The notes beneath the pieces were generated by a model. It did no database searches. It saw nothing but the letters and a program-made list of their open reading frames with translations, and was not told the DNA's origin. From UBA1930 sp943368475 (GTDB taxonomy: Bacteria > Bacteroidota > Bacteroidia > Chitinophagales > Chitinophagaceae), in NCBI GenBank assembly GCA_943368475.1, contig CALRLF020000004.1, forward strand, positions 69,460 to 133,459: a stretch of 64,000 nucleotides of DNA, given 5' to 3'. Numbering within the stretch: position 1 is the first letter of the stretch; every line of letters starts with the position of its first letter. Made by a program: the position numbers and the translations under genes. Positions 25,149 through 34,141 of the stretch are shown piece by piece.

Positions 25149-28100
25149 TTACTCTGTTATTTCTGTTTTCTTTGCCTCGTGTTTACTACTTATATAGGTG
25201 TACACAGCAGGTATTACAAATAAAGTAAGTACCAAAGAAAATATTAAACCACCTACAATTACAATACCTAAAGGAATACGACTTGTGCTGGCTGCTCCCA
25301 AACTTAAAGCAATAGGTAATGCACCTAAAGCTGTTGCCAAACTCGTCATTAAAATGGGTCGTAAACGTTGTGCTGCAGCTTCTAGCACAGCTTCTTTTTT
25401 AGGTAATCCAAACTCACGTTTTTGATTGGCAAACTCTACAATTAAAATACCATTTTTTGTTACCAAACCAATTAGCATAATCATACCAATTTGTGAGAAA
25501 ATATTAATGGTTTGATCGAACAGGTATAAGCTTAACAATGCACCTGTTAATGCCAATGGTACAGTAATCATAATGGTGAATGGATCTTTAAAACTTTCGA
25601 ACTGTGCAGCCAATACCAAGTAAATTAATACCAATGCCAATATAAATGCAAAGCTGGTGTTGCTGCTACTTTCTGCATAATCTCTACTAGGACCACTTAA
25701 CGAAGTTTGGAAAGTTTCGTCTAATAATTTGTCTCCTATTGCCTGCATGGCTTTTACACCATCGCCAATGGTTTTGCCTTCAGCTAATGAAGCTGAAATG
25801 GTTGCAGCCTTAAAACGATTGTAATGAAACAAAGTAGGTGGATTAGAACTTTCGACCAATTTAGTTACTGCTGGTAATGGAATATTTTCCCCACGATTAT
25901 TTCGTACATATAATTTAGAAATATCGCCAGGCTCTTGTCTATCGCTGTACTGTACCTGAGAAATTACTTGGTACTGTTTTCCATTCATGATGAAGTAGGC
26001 CAAACGTCGCCCACTAAAAGCACTTTGCACTACATCGGCTACGTCACTAATATTTAAACCAAGGTCTTTGGCTTTCATTCTGTCAATAGTTAATTGTAAC
26101 TCTGGTTTATTAAACTTCAGGTTTACATCTACGTTGCTGAATGTTTTATCTTTTTTGGCTTCTTCTAAAAATTTAGGGATAACAGTTTTTAGTTTTTCGA
26201 AATCTAAGTTTTGTAAAATAAACTGTACTGGCAATGCACCACGGCTACCCAAACCAACAGAAATGGTTTGCTCTTCTACAGGAAAAATTCGCAGCTGATT
26301 AAAGCGTTGCATTTTTTTGCCTAATTCTCTGGCAATTTCCGATTGTGTTTTCTTTCTTTCGTTGGGCTGTACCAATCGTAAACCAGCAAAGCCAGTATTA
26401 ATACCATTGCCACCAAAACCAGGTATTGCACCAAATACAAATGTTTTATCTGGTACGCTATCGCTTAAAAAATCGATTATTTTGGTTCCAACTTCATTCA
26501 TATAGCCATAACTGGCACCTTCGGGACCTGTCATTTGAAAACGAATTCTGCTCTTATCTTCTAATGGAGCTAATTCACTTTGCAAACTATTGTAAATAAA
26601 GTAACTGGTAACTGCACAAGCCAATACAATAATCCATGCAGCCCAACGAACTTTTAAAAACCCAGTAAGCATCTTTTTGTAGCCATTTTCCATGCCTTTA
26701 AAAAATGGTTCTGTCATGTCGTAAAATTTACCATGACCAGGTTTTTTTCTGTTCAACACCACATTTAAAACAGGTGTAATGGTAAGTGATACAAAGGCCG
26801 AAATTAACACAGCTGCAGCCACTACAATGCCAAACTCTCTAAACAAACTTCCTACAAAACCCTGTAAAAAAACCACTGGTAAAAACACCACAGCCAAGGT
26901 GAGTGAGGTAGAAATAACGGCAAAGAAAATTTCTTTACTACCTTCTAATGCAGCTTTACGTATGGGCAACCCTTGCTCCAGTTTTCTAAAAATATTTTCC
27001 GTAACCACAATTCCGTCATCTACCACTAACCCTGTTGCCAGTACAATGCCCAACATGGTTAATACATTTATACTAAAGCCAGAAATGTACATGATGAAGA
27101 AAGTGGCCACCAACGAAATAGGAATATCAATTAACGGACGTAAGGCTATTAAAATATTTCTAAAGAAGAAGAAAATAACCAACACCACCAATGTAAAAGA
27201 GATTAACAAAGTTTCTTCTACCTCTTTAATTCCTTTACGAACGTTTTGTGTAACATCAATTAAAGGCGTCATTTCGAAATCGCCTTTTTGTTCTTTTTTA
27301 ATTTGATCTAAGCGTTTGTAAAACTCATCAGCAATTTTAATATAGTTGGCACCGGGCTGTGGAATAACTTGTAAACCAACGGCTGGCACGCCATTAATCT
27401 TGTAGCTGGCTTCCATATTTTCAGGGCCCATCTCTACTTTAGCTACATCCGATAAACGAATAATACCATCGGCAGTTTCACGTAAAATAATATCGTTAAA
27501 ATCTTTTTCTGTTGTAAGCCTTCCCATTGCCCTAATGGTCAATTCAGTTTTATTACCATAAAGTTTACCACTCGGTATTTCAACATTTTCTTTATCTAGT
27601 GCAGTTTTAATATCGTTAAAAGCAACATTATAGGCATTCATTTTATCGGGCTGTACCCAAAAACGCATCGATGGACGTTTTTGTCCAAATAAACCAATGC
27701 TACTTACTTCTGGTATGGTTTGAAATTTTTCTTGCAATACATTCTCTGCATAATCGCTCAACTCCAACAAACCCTTTGTTTTACTTTGTATTGCTATTAA
27801 AATAATAAAATCGCTACTAGCATCACTTTTACTAACAACAGGTGGGGCATCAATATCTTGAGGTAAGTTTCTTACGGCTTGGCTCACCTTATCTCTTACA
27901 TCATTAGCTGCAGCTTCTAAATTTTCGCCTACATTAAACTCAACAGTTACGTTACTGCTACCAACAGAGCTGGATGATGTAATGGCTTTAATGCCAGGAA
28001 TACCATTCACCGATTTTTCGATGGGTTCGGTAATTTGGCTTTCAATAACATCGGCACTTGCACCTGCATATGCTGTTCTTACACTAATTACAGGAGGATC

Positions 28101-28220
28101 AATTGCCGGATATTCTCTTACTGCCAAAAATGTATAACCCACAGCACCAAAAAGAACAATTAAAATGTTCATTACAGTTGCCAGTACGGGGCGTTTTAAT
28201 GCTAATTCTGATATGTTCAT
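25149..28220 (-). CDS. RND efflux permease, HAE1/AcrB-like
   Basis: A 1023-residue permease with the standard RND layout of 12 membrane helices and two large periplasmic loops. The N-terminus is MNISELALKRPVLATVMNIL. The TM4 proton-relay segment reads GIVLATGLVVDDGIVVTENI, with the paired Asp. The second half contains MIMLIGLVTKNGILIVEFAN and ends in the usual helix TM12. Length and motifs fit the multidrug HAE1 branch rather than metal exporters. It works with the adaptor and TolC of the same operon. Confidence 0.95.
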   Translation of the reverse strand: MNISELALKRPVLATVMNILIVLFGAVGYTFLAVREYPAIDPPVISVRTAYAGASADVIESQITEPIEKSVNGIPGIKAITSSSSVGSSNVTVEFNVGENLEAAANDVRDKVSQAVRNLPQDIDAPPVVSKSDASSDFIILIAIQSKTKGLLELSDYAENVLQEKFQTIPEVSSIGLFGQKRPSMRFWVQPDKMNAYNVAFNDIKTALDKENVEIPSGKLYGNKTELTIRAMGRLTTEKDFNDIILRETADGIIRLSDVAKVEMGPENMEASYKINGVPAVGLQVIPQPGANYIKIADEFYKRLDQIKKEQKGDFEMTPLIDVTQNVRKGIKEVEETLLISFTLVVLVIFFFFRNILIALRPLIDIPISLVATFFIMYISGFSINVLTMLGIVLATGLVVDDGIVVTENIFRKLEQGLPIRKAALEGSKEIFFAVISTSLTLAVVFLPVVFLQGFVGSLFREFGIVVAAAVLISAFVSLTITPVLNVVLNRKKPGHGKFYDMTEPFFKGMENGYKKMLTGFLKVRWAAWIIVLACAVTSYFIYNSLQSELAPLEDKSRIRFQMTGPEGASYGYMNEVGTKIIDFLSDSVPDKTFVFGAIPGFGGNGINTGFAGLRLVQPNERKKTQSEIARELGKKMQRFNQLRIFPVEEQTISVGLGSRGALPVQFILQNLDFEKLKTVIPKFLEEAKKDKTFSNVDVNLKFNKPELQLTIDRMKAKDLGLNISDVADVVQSAFSGRRLAYFIMNGKQYQVISQVQYSDRQEPGDISKLYVRNNRGENIPLPAVTKLVESSNPPTLFHYNRFKAATISASLAEGKTIGDGVKAMQAIGDKLLDETFQTSLSGPSRDYAESSSNTSFAFILALVLIYLVLAAQFESFKDPFTIMITVPLALTGALLSLYLFDQTINIFSQIGMIMLIGLVTKNGILIVEFANQKREFGLPKKEAVLEAAAQRLRPILMTSLATALGALPIALSLGAASTSRIPLGIVIVGGLIFSLVLTLFVIPAVYTYISSKHEAKKTEITE

Positions 28221-28304
28221 ACGCTTATCTCCCTTTTAAAGAGACTCTTCGTGTTTGGTGAGTTTTATTTTTTGTTACCAGCTGTAGAATGCACTTGCAA
28301 CAGC

Positions 28305-28325
28305 AGTTGCGTTGCACTCATGTGC
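28305..28325 (+). repeat. dispersed repeat 2, copy F (degenerate)
   Basis: AGTTGCGTTGCACTCATGTGC matches the 21-nt core of copy E (41109-41129) at 16 positions. Like E, it lies in an unusually long gap (139 nt) between an RND adaptor gene and its permease gene. Confidence 0.4.
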
Positions 28326-28359
28326 TTTTGAAATTCTATTGAACAGAAGCACCGCTTTT

Positions 28360-29409
28360 TTACAAACCAATATCTTCTAACTTCTTAACTGCTTTTACTT
28401 TTACAGGAGCATTTGGTCTAACAAATAATACGCCAGTAACCACCACACTATCGCCCACACTTAAACCTTTGGTTACTTCTACACCACTAGCTGTTCTTAG
28501 TCCTGTTTCTATCGTCACAAATTTGCCTTTGCCTTCTTTAACTACCACTACTTTTTTAGCATCGGCTTCAGGAATAATAGAGTTGGTAGGTATCATAATG
28601 CTGTTGGCTTTGCCACCAGCTGTCAACAATACTTTTACAAAACTTCCAGGGTTTAACGGGCTTCCATTTAACTCGGCTCGTACTTTTAAATTTCTGGTAC
28701 TGGTATTAATATCTGCTTGTGTCGCAATTATTGTTGCGGTTCGTTTCACAGCACTTTCATTGGTTAAAATGCTTACTGTATTGCCTCTACGAATTAAGTT
28801 AGCATACTGTTCGGGTACAGTAAAATCAATTTTTACCTTGCTTACCACTTGTAAAGTTGCCAAAATGGTTTGTGGTGTAACGTATGCACCAGGACTGGTT
28901 TGACGCAACCCTAAAACTCCTCCAAAAGGTGCTTTTACAACTGTTTTTTCTATTTGTGCTTTCAATAATTCAATGTCAGCCTTAATATTGTTTACATTGT
29001 TTACAGCCAAATCATAATCTGCCTGATTAATGCCATTTACAGCCAACAGTTTTCTTAAACGCTCTTCTGTTTTTTGGGCTAACTCCAACTGCACTTTACT
29101 CTTGTTCATTTGAGCTTGCAATTCGGCATCATTAATTTTTGCCAAAACTGTTCCAGCAGAAACGTTTGCTCCATCTGGTACATTCAAGTACGTTAATCGA
29201 CCACTAATTTCAGGATGCAGTTCCAACATTTCATTGGCAACAACCGATCCATTGGCTTCAATTGTGTTACTTAATTGTTTGGTACCAGCAATAATTACAT
29301 CAACAGATGTTGGTGGCGGTGGTTGATTTTTTTGAGAGGCTTCTTCTTTTTTCCCCTTGCAAGAAAATAGAAATAAAATCAAAACGGCGGTTAGTGTTTG
29401 TTTATACAT
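28360..29409 (-). CDS. RND efflux periplasmic adaptor lipoprotein (HlyD/AcrA type)
   Basis: A 349-residue membrane-fusion protein. Lipoprotein signal MYKQTLTAVLILFLFSCKGK has the lipidated Cys at 17. Lipoyl/barrel-sandwich halves are visible (EISGRLTYLNVPDGANVSAGTVLAKI; VKAPFGGVLGLRQTSPGAYV) around a helical hairpin, followed by the beta-barrel and membrane-proximal domains. An upstream TTG (29427) is possible, but the ATG at 29409 places the lipobox correctly. First gene of the operon that ends with TolC at 23323. Confidence 0.94.
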   Translation of the reverse strand: MYKQTLTAVLILFLFSCKGKKEEASQKNQPPPPTSVDVIIAGTKQLSNTIEANGSVVANEMLELHPEISGRLTYLNVPDGANVSAGTVLAKINDAELQAQMNKSKVQLELAQKTEERLRKLLAVNGINQADYDLAVNNVNNIKADIELLKAQIEKTVVKAPFGGVLGLRQTSPGAYVTPQTILATLQVVSKVKIDFTVPEQYANLIRRGNTVSILTNESAVKRTATIIATQADINTSTRNLKVRAELNGSPLNPGSFVKVLLTAGGKANSIMIPTNSIIPEADAKKVVVVKEGKGKFVTIETGLRTASGVEVTKGLSVGDSVVVTGVLFVRPNAPVKVKAVKKLEDIGL

Positions 29410-29601
29410 TGATGCTATACTTAGCAATGAAGAAAATAATGAATGTGCTAAGTTAACTTAAAACAATAGTGAATTGTTCAATTGGTTGGATGAATGGTTG
29501 AACGGTGTTGTTTTTTCCATTAATCATAAAAAGCAGCGATCATTCAACACTTTTAATTGTACTCACGTACTTTTATATTTTTCTAACCAAAAAACTAAAC
29601 G

Positions 29602-30174
29602 GTGAGTAGTGTTTATGTAGATGACAAAATTTTTATTAAACAAAGTTTTGAAACAAAACCCTTGCTTCTTGGCGAATATGAAAATTGCATGTTTGAAAAC
29701 TGTGATTTTTCAAACACGGCATTATCAAAATTCGAGTTTATTGATTGTAGTTTTACCAATTGTAACCTGAGCAATGTTCAACTGCATCAAACAGTTTTTC
29801 GTGATACGGTATTTGATAATTGCAAATTATTAGGATTGCATTTTGAAGATTGTAGTTCGTTTTTATTTTCCATTCAACTAAACAATTGCAGTTTAAAGCA
29901 CTGTTCATTTTATAAACTATCGCTAAAAAAAATGAGCTTCAAGCAATGTGTTATTCATGAAGTTGATTTTACCGATGCCGATTTAAGCAATGCTGTTTTT
30001 GACAACTGCGATTTAATGGGTTCAACTTTTATGAATACCAATGTAGAGAAAGCCAATTTCAGCACAGCTAAAAACTATTCCATCAATCCAGCATTCAATA
30101 AAATTAAAAAAGCCAGATTTTCCGTTCCGGAAATTACTGGCTTGTTGCATCAATATGATATTGTGATTGAATAG
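29602..30174 (+). CDS. pentapeptide-repeat protein, Cys-rich
   Basis: A 190-residue right-handed quadrilateral beta-helix protein. Repeats of the A(D/N)LXX type run from about 25 to 165, e.g. CMFENCDFSNTALSKFEF, CNLSNVQLHQTVF, FTDADLSNAVFDNCDLMG. Many central positions are Cys instead of Ala. Relatives include Qnr/McbG proteins that mimic DNA and protect gyrase, but most are uncharacterised and that role is not claimed. Starts at a GTG (29602) since no ATG exists upstream. Divergent from the RND adaptor. Confidence 0.88.
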   Translation: MSSVYVDDKIFIKQSFETKPLLLGEYENCMFENCDFSNTALSKFEFIDCSFTNCNLSNVQLHQTVFRDTVFDNCKLLGLHFEDCSSFLFSIQLNNCSLKHCSFYKLSLKKMSFKQCVIHEVDFTDADLSNAVFDNCDLMGSTFMNTNVEKANFSTAKNYSINPAFNKIKKARFSVPEITGLLHQYDIVIE

Positions 30175-30684
30175 TTATTGTTCATCTAACAACAAAACCC
30201 AAACATATACATCGGTCACTACATTATTTTTGATAGCTGCTTTTCGTTGAATACCCTCTAAATGAAATCCAGCTTTTTGTAATGCCCTCATACTGGCTTT
30301 ATTGTGTGCATATACACGGCCAACAACTCTGTTTGCTTGCAAATGCTGTTGTATATGTTGTACAATTGTTTTTATAGCTTGTGGAGCAATACCTTTTCCC
30401 CAAAAAGCTTCGCCAATAAAATAACCCAATTCAACTGTATTTCTGTAAACATCTTCGTTTAAAAGCATACCAATACCACCAACTAAAGTACCATTAAACT
30501 CAATGGCAAATTTCGTAACTGGTTGTGCAGTGCTTTCTCTGTTAATCCATTGTAATGCATCCATTACGGTATAAGGTGTGGGAAAGCTATCCAGTACATT
30601 GTTCCAAATATTTTTATTGTTGGCTAAGGCTGCCAATTGCTGTGCGTCGTCCTTTTGCCAAACCCTCAATTTTAAATCACTCAT
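30175..30684 (-). CDS. GNAT acetyltransferase, RimJ/RimL-like
   Basis: A 169-residue GNAT. It has an N-terminal LRVWQKDDAQQLAALANN segment, ELGYFIGEAFWGKGIAPQAI (motif A, acetyl-CoA loop), then VVGRVYAHNKASMRALQKAGFHLEG, typical of ribosomal-protein-type acetyltransferases. Actual substrate unknown. The start overlaps the mgsA stop by 8 nt, so it is co-translated with methylglyoxal synthase. It abuts the pentapeptide gene end to end with no gap. Confidence 0.9.
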   Translation of the reverse strand: MSDLKLRVWQKDDAQQLAALANNKNIWNNVLDSFPTPYTVMDALQWINRESTAQPVTKFAIEFNGTLVGGIGMLLNEDVYRNTVELGYFIGEAFWGKGIAPQAIKTIVQHIQQHLQANRVVGRVYAHNKASMRALQKAGFHLEGIQRKAAIKNNVVTDVYVWVLLLDEQ

Positions 30685-31141
30685 CTGCTTTTATTTGTCG
30701 GTGTAAATAATTGGAATAATCAGGCACAGCAGCATCATAGGTTTCATGCATAAAAGGAGATGTCATAATAAAATCTGCTGTGGCTCTGTCGCAAGCCATG
30801 ATAATATTCCAGGCAATACCCAGTCTTAGCAAGGCTTTCACATCACTATCATGTGGTTGAGCTTCCATTGGATCCCAAAAGAAAATGAGTATATCAATTT
30901 CTCCTTGTGCAATCATACTACCAATTTGCTGATCGCCACCGAGTGGCCCACTGAATAGCTTTTTTACAGGACGGTCTAAAGCATCTTCAATTAGTTTACC
31001 AGTGGTGCCAGTTGCAACCAATTCGTGTTTGGCTAAAGTTGTTTTATTAAAAATAGCCCATTCCATTAAATCAGGTTTCTTATGATCGTGTGCTACCAAT
31101 GCAATGGTTTTTCTTGCTGGTATTTTTTTTATTGTGCTCAT
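30677..31141 (-). CDS. mgsA: methylglyoxal synthase
   Basis: A 154-residue enzyme that converts dihydroxyacetone phosphate to methylglyoxal plus phosphate, a bypass that relieves sugar-phosphate stress. Active-site positions match the E. coli enzyme: H18-D19 in AHDHKK, D70 in SGPLGGDQQIG, H97 and D100 in EAQPHDSD. The phosphate-binding GTTG loop is present at about 45-48. The frame is open further upstream, but the ATG at 31141 gives the normal length. An operon with the downstream acetyltransferase. Confidence 0.96.
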   Translation of the reverse strand: MSTIKKIPARKTIALVAHDHKKPDLMEWAIFNKTTLAKHELVATGTTGKLIEDALDRPVKKLFSGPLGGDQQIGSMIAQGEIDILIFFWDPMEAQPHDSDVKALLRLGIAWNIIMACDRATADFIMTSPFMHETYDAAVPDYSNYLHRQIKADE

Positions 31142-31199
31142 AACGTAAATGTAAGTAAACGATTTTATTTCTTTTATATAGCCATAAAGGCTATTTGTT

Positions 31200-32153
31200 T
31201 TATGAAGCTTTAACAGCAATAATTGCAAGCAAAATATGTGAAAGCAACACAATTAATATTACTGTATACAATACATTGCAACTGTATAAAACAAAGCCCA
31301 TTAATAATAAGTACAAAGGGTATGCAAGCATTAATGCTGCAAATAAAATAGAGTCATAAAAAACTGTTCCAATTGTTTTTTTGTTTACCCATTTTTGTAC
31401 AGGAAAATAAATTGGATAATGTAATAGCTTGCCTAGCATTTTTCCAATTTGTAATAAACCCGTTTTATTGGGAGTTGTAATAACCGATGTGTTTAATTGA
31501 TGCTTTAACTGATTGAACAAAACCTCATTAAAATATAAATAGTTTTTGGCTTCGTCTATTGGTTGGCTCAATTGCTCTTTGGTAAATGCTCGGTGCAATT
31601 GCACATCAATTTGTTTTGCATATTCAAACAAGGAATGATATCGAATGCTTACAGGCATTACTTGTAATGGAATGTTCGAATTCCAGCAACTAAGAGCAAT
31701 ACGAGCTGCCCCTTTTTTAAAAAGCTGCAGCTCATGTGTGTGCTTGCAAATGCCTTCTATAAAAATGAGTACAATACCATTGTTTTGTAATACTTCTTTG
31801 CTTTTGGTAAAAGCATATTCATTCAGGTGTAAATTTTCTATTCCATCTCTAAGTCGATAAATGGGAATCATGTTTAACCGACTCAATAGTTTTCTTTTCC
31901 AAGGTTTATTAAATGCATCTCCACGGGTTAAAAAGTGAATAGGCTGTTTAAATAATAATCCAATTACCAATGCATCTAACAAAGCATTTGGGTGATTAAC
32001 AGTAAGTAATAAAGGACCATTGTTTTGTAAAAGTGCTTTGTTTTTTACATGTATTTTTTTGTAAAAAAAGAAGAAGGCTATTTGAATAAATGGTTTGAGA
32101 AGTTGATACAACAAGCTTGGGTATTTATTACAAGATACAAGAAATGTAAACAA
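31200..32153 (-). CDS. glycerolipid acyltransferase (PlsC-like, HX5D type)
   Basis: About 317 residues. Acyltransferase motif I reads NHPNALLDA, i.e. His-x5-Asp instead of the common His-x4-Asp; yeast Gpt2/Sct1-type enzymes show the same spacing. Later motifs are HFLTRGDAF, RLNMIPIYRLRDG and VLIFIEGICKHTHEL (motif III, usually EGTRS). Two C-terminal hydrophobic segments (about 265-315) anchor it. Probably transfers acyl chains to glycerol phosphates. The start is uncertain: TTG at 32153 abuts a terminator hairpin, and TTG at 32111 is an alternative. Confidence 0.85.
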   Translation of the reverse strand: MFTFLVSCNKYPSLLYQLLKPFIQIAFFFFYKKIHVKNKALLQNNGPLLLTVNHPNALLDALVIGLLFKQPIHFLTRGDAFNKPWKRKLLSRLNMIPIYRLRDGIENLHLNEYAFTKSKEVLQNNGIVLIFIEGICKHTHELQLFKKGAARIALSCWNSNIPLQVMPVSIRYHSLFEYAKQIDVQLHRAFTKEQLSQPIDEAKNYLYFNEVLFNQLKHQLNTSVITTPNKTGLLQIGKMLGKLLHYPIYFPVQKWVNKKTIGTVFYDSILFAALMLAYPLYLLLMGFVLYSCNVLYTVILIVLLSHILLAIIAVKAS

Positions 32154-32154
32154 T

Positions 32155-32186
32155 AAAAAAGGGTTCCAACTTGGAACCCTTTTTTA
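32155..32186 (-). terminator. terminator after the 202-residue secreted protein
   Basis: AAAAAAGGGTTCCAA and its inverted partner flank a single-base centre at 32170, giving a strong stem with A and T tracts on either side. Confidence 0.85.
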
Positions 32187-32206
32187 AAATATTCAAACCA
32201 TTTAAA

Positions 32207-32815
32207 TTACAAACACTTCAAAGTACCTTGTAATTGTTGTTGGTTGCCTTCGCTTAAAGATTTAACTACTGTTTTTTCTACAGCAACCAATTTAATGCTT
32301 CTTACTTTACTGCTGATTAATTTATCAAGTATAGTGGTGTTCTTTAAAATTTCACCAAAATACATGGTCACCAAACCTTTACAGTTTTCTTTTTCGAAAT
32401 TGGTTAAAACTGCAGTTTCTCCATCTTCGAAAGTGAAAGTAATTTTAGTGGTATTATCTACGCAAACACCATTTTCTAATGGTAAGCCTCTCATTACTAC
32501 TAATTTTTTTCCTTCGTAAGTAGTTGTGTAAAATGTAAATCCAAATCCGGTAACACCATCGTTAGAAATAATTAAAAACTCTTTTGCAGCATTGTAACTT
32601 CCGCCTTTATCATCTTTCTTGGTTTCAGTAAAAACACCACACTCTTCTCCTGGCTTAATAGCCCTCATAGTTTGTTGTTTACCTGCAGAAGATTTAATAG
32701 CCGATGATGCTTTTTTAACAAAAGAAGCTGCTGGCTCTAACTTTAATTTTAACTGGGCAGATGCAGTTAAAGTAACTACTGTAATAATAGCAGTAAGGAA
32801 TAATAATTTTTTCAT
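32207..32815 (-). CDS. secreted protein of unknown function
   Basis: A 202-residue protein with signal peptide MKKLLFLTAIITVVTLTASA. The mature part has SAGKQQTMRAIKPGEECGVFTE, an Asp-rich TKKDDKGGSYNAAKEFLII stretch, and a C-terminus with NCKGLVTMYFGEIL and LISSKVRSIKLVA. This resembles repeat units in beta-rich exported proteins where small segments report conditions, but no domain is recognised. A single-gene transcript between two terminators (32155 and 32911). Confidence 0.7.
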   Translation of the reverse strand: MKKLLFLTAIITVVTLTASAQLKLKLEPAASFVKKASSAIKSSAGKQQTMRAIKPGEECGVFTETKKDDKGGSYNAAKEFLIISNDGVTGFGFTFYTTTYEGKKLVVMRGLPLENGVCVDNTTKITFTFEDGETAVLTNFEKENCKGLVTMYFGEILKNTTILDKLISSKVRSIKLVAVEKTVVKSLSEGNQQQLQGTLKCL

Positions 32816-32910
32816 GACGTTTTAATTTTAGGTAAAAGTATTGTTAGTGAATAATCGTTTCAATACCCAATGTAGGGTATTTGCGTATAATTGGCGTTTT
32901 TTAACAAATA

Positions 32911-32943
32911 AAAAATCTCATCAACAATTGATGAGATTTTTTT
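32911..32943 (-). terminator. recA terminator
   Basis: AAATCTCATCAA and TTGATGAGATTT form a 12-bp stem with a 3-nt loop, with A/T tracts on both sides, 31 nt after the recA stop. Confidence 0.88.
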
Positions 32944-32973
32944 GCTTACTAACCCGTATTTATATAAAGTATA

Positions 32974-34002
32974 CTATGCTTCTTCTTTTGAAACTTGTGC
33001 AACACCAGTAATTGCTTCATCTAACTTTACCCTGATTTTTGCTTCTATTTCATTGGCCATTTCAGGATTATCCATTAATAATTGTTTTACAGAATCACGA
33101 CCTTGACCCAATTTATTGCTATCGTAACTAAACCAACTTCCACTTTTATTTACAATACCCAACTCTACGCCCATGTCAATGATTTCTCCAATTTTGCTAA
33201 TTCCTTCTCCAAAGATAATATCAAATTCTGCACTTCTAAAAGGCGGAGCTACTTTATTTTTTACCACTTTTACTTTAACATGATTACCTATTGCAGCATC
33301 ACCATCCTTAATTTGTGCACTTCTTCTAATATCTAAACGTACTGAAGCGTAGAATTTTAATGCATTACCACCAGTTGTTGTTTCAGGATTACCAAACATT
33401 ACACCAATTTTTTCACGTAACTGATTAATGAAAATACAAATGGTATTGGTTTTATTAATGGTAGCAGTTAGTTTACGTAATGCCTGACTCATTAAACGAG
33501 CATGTAAACCCATTTTACTATCACCCATTTCACCTTCTAATTCACTTTTAGGTACCAATGCTGCTACTGAATCTATCACAACAACATCTAATGCTCCTGA
33601 TAAAATTAAACGATCGGCAATTTCTAAAGCTTGCTCACCATAATCGGGTTGAGAGATTAATAAGTTGTCTACATCTACACCCAATTTTTGAGCATAAGCA
33701 CTGTCAAATGCATGTTCTGCATCTATAAAGGCACACATACCACCTTTCTTTTGAGCCTCAGCTATAATATGTGTGGCCAAAGTAGTTTTACCACTACTTT
33801 CTGGTCCATATATTTCAATAATTCTTCCTTTTGGAACACCTCCAACGCCTAAAGCAGCATCCAGCCCAATAGAACCTGTGCTAATTACTTCCATTTCTTT
33901 ATCAGCACGGTCACTCATCATCATTACACTTCCCTTACCATAATCTTTGTCAATTTTATCGATGGTAAGTTTTAGGGCTTTTAGTTTTTCTGCGTTACTC
34001 AT
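32974..34002 (-). CDS. recA: recombinase RecA
   Basis: A 342-residue RecA. Walker A is GPESSGKT at 66-73, Walker B VVIDSVAAL, the L1/L2 DNA-binding region is EGEMGDSKMGLHARLMSQALR to NQLREKIGVMFGNPETTTGG. The N-terminal helix and C-terminal acidic tail are present. It catalyses strand exchange and, where LexA exists, activates its autocleavage. No LexA gene is in the window. Single-gene transcript with a TAAATTTG box (34022-34029) 20 nt upstream of the start and a palindrome pair further up. Confidence 0.99.
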   Translation of the reverse strand: MSNAEKLKALKLTIDKIDKDYGKGSVMMMSDRADKEMEVISTGSIGLDAALGVGGVPKGRIIEIYGPESSGKTTLATHIIAEAQKKGGMCAFIDAEHAFDSAYAQKLGVDVDNLLISQPDYGEQALEIADRLILSGALDVVVIDSVAALVPKSELEGEMGDSKMGLHARLMSQALRKLTATINKTNTICIFINQLREKIGVMFGNPETTTGGNALKFYASVRLDIRRSAQIKDGDAAIGNHVKVKVVKNKVAPPFRSAEFDIIFGEGISKIGEIIDMGVELGIVNKSGSWFSYDSNKLGQGRDSVKQLLMDNPEMANEIEAKIRVKLDEAITGVAQVSKEEA

Positions 34003-34021
34003 AATTGTGTTTTTAATGCGT

Positions 34022-34029
34022 CAAATTTA
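34022..34029 (-). promoter_or_regulatory. putative recA -7 promoter element
   Basis: The minus strand reads TAAATTTG, an exact TAnnTTTG match about 20 nt before the recA ATG. No TTTG box occurs at the standard distance upstream, so support is partial. Confidence 0.4.
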
Positions 34030-34065
34030 ATAAGGATGCTAAGGTAATAGCTTTTTCTTATCAAC

Positions 34066-34104
34066 ACTAATATTTTTAGTATTTTTTGCTAAAAATTTTT
34101 AGCA
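34066..34104. promoter_or_regulatory. two adjacent palindromes between recA and MOSC genes
   Basis: ACTAATATTTTTAGT (34066-34080) has 5-nt perfect arms, and TGCTAAAAATTTTTAGCA (34087-34104) is a perfect 18-bp palindrome. They share a CTAA...TTAG core and lie between divergent genes, 64 nt from recA and 37 nt from the MOSC start: a candidate shared operator. Confidence 0.45.
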
Positions 34105-34141
34105 TTTGTTTTTTTACTGATTGTTTGGTTACTTTTAAACA

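Noticed and set aside
26779..27306. 175-codon frame opposite the first RND permease
   Set aside because: Low-complexity Thr/Asn/Lys translation, antisense to a solid gene; a shadow of the permease codon pattern.
28469..28903. 144-codon frame opposite the RND adaptor
   Set aside because: Antisense to a clear lipoprotein gene, no recognisable domain or start context.
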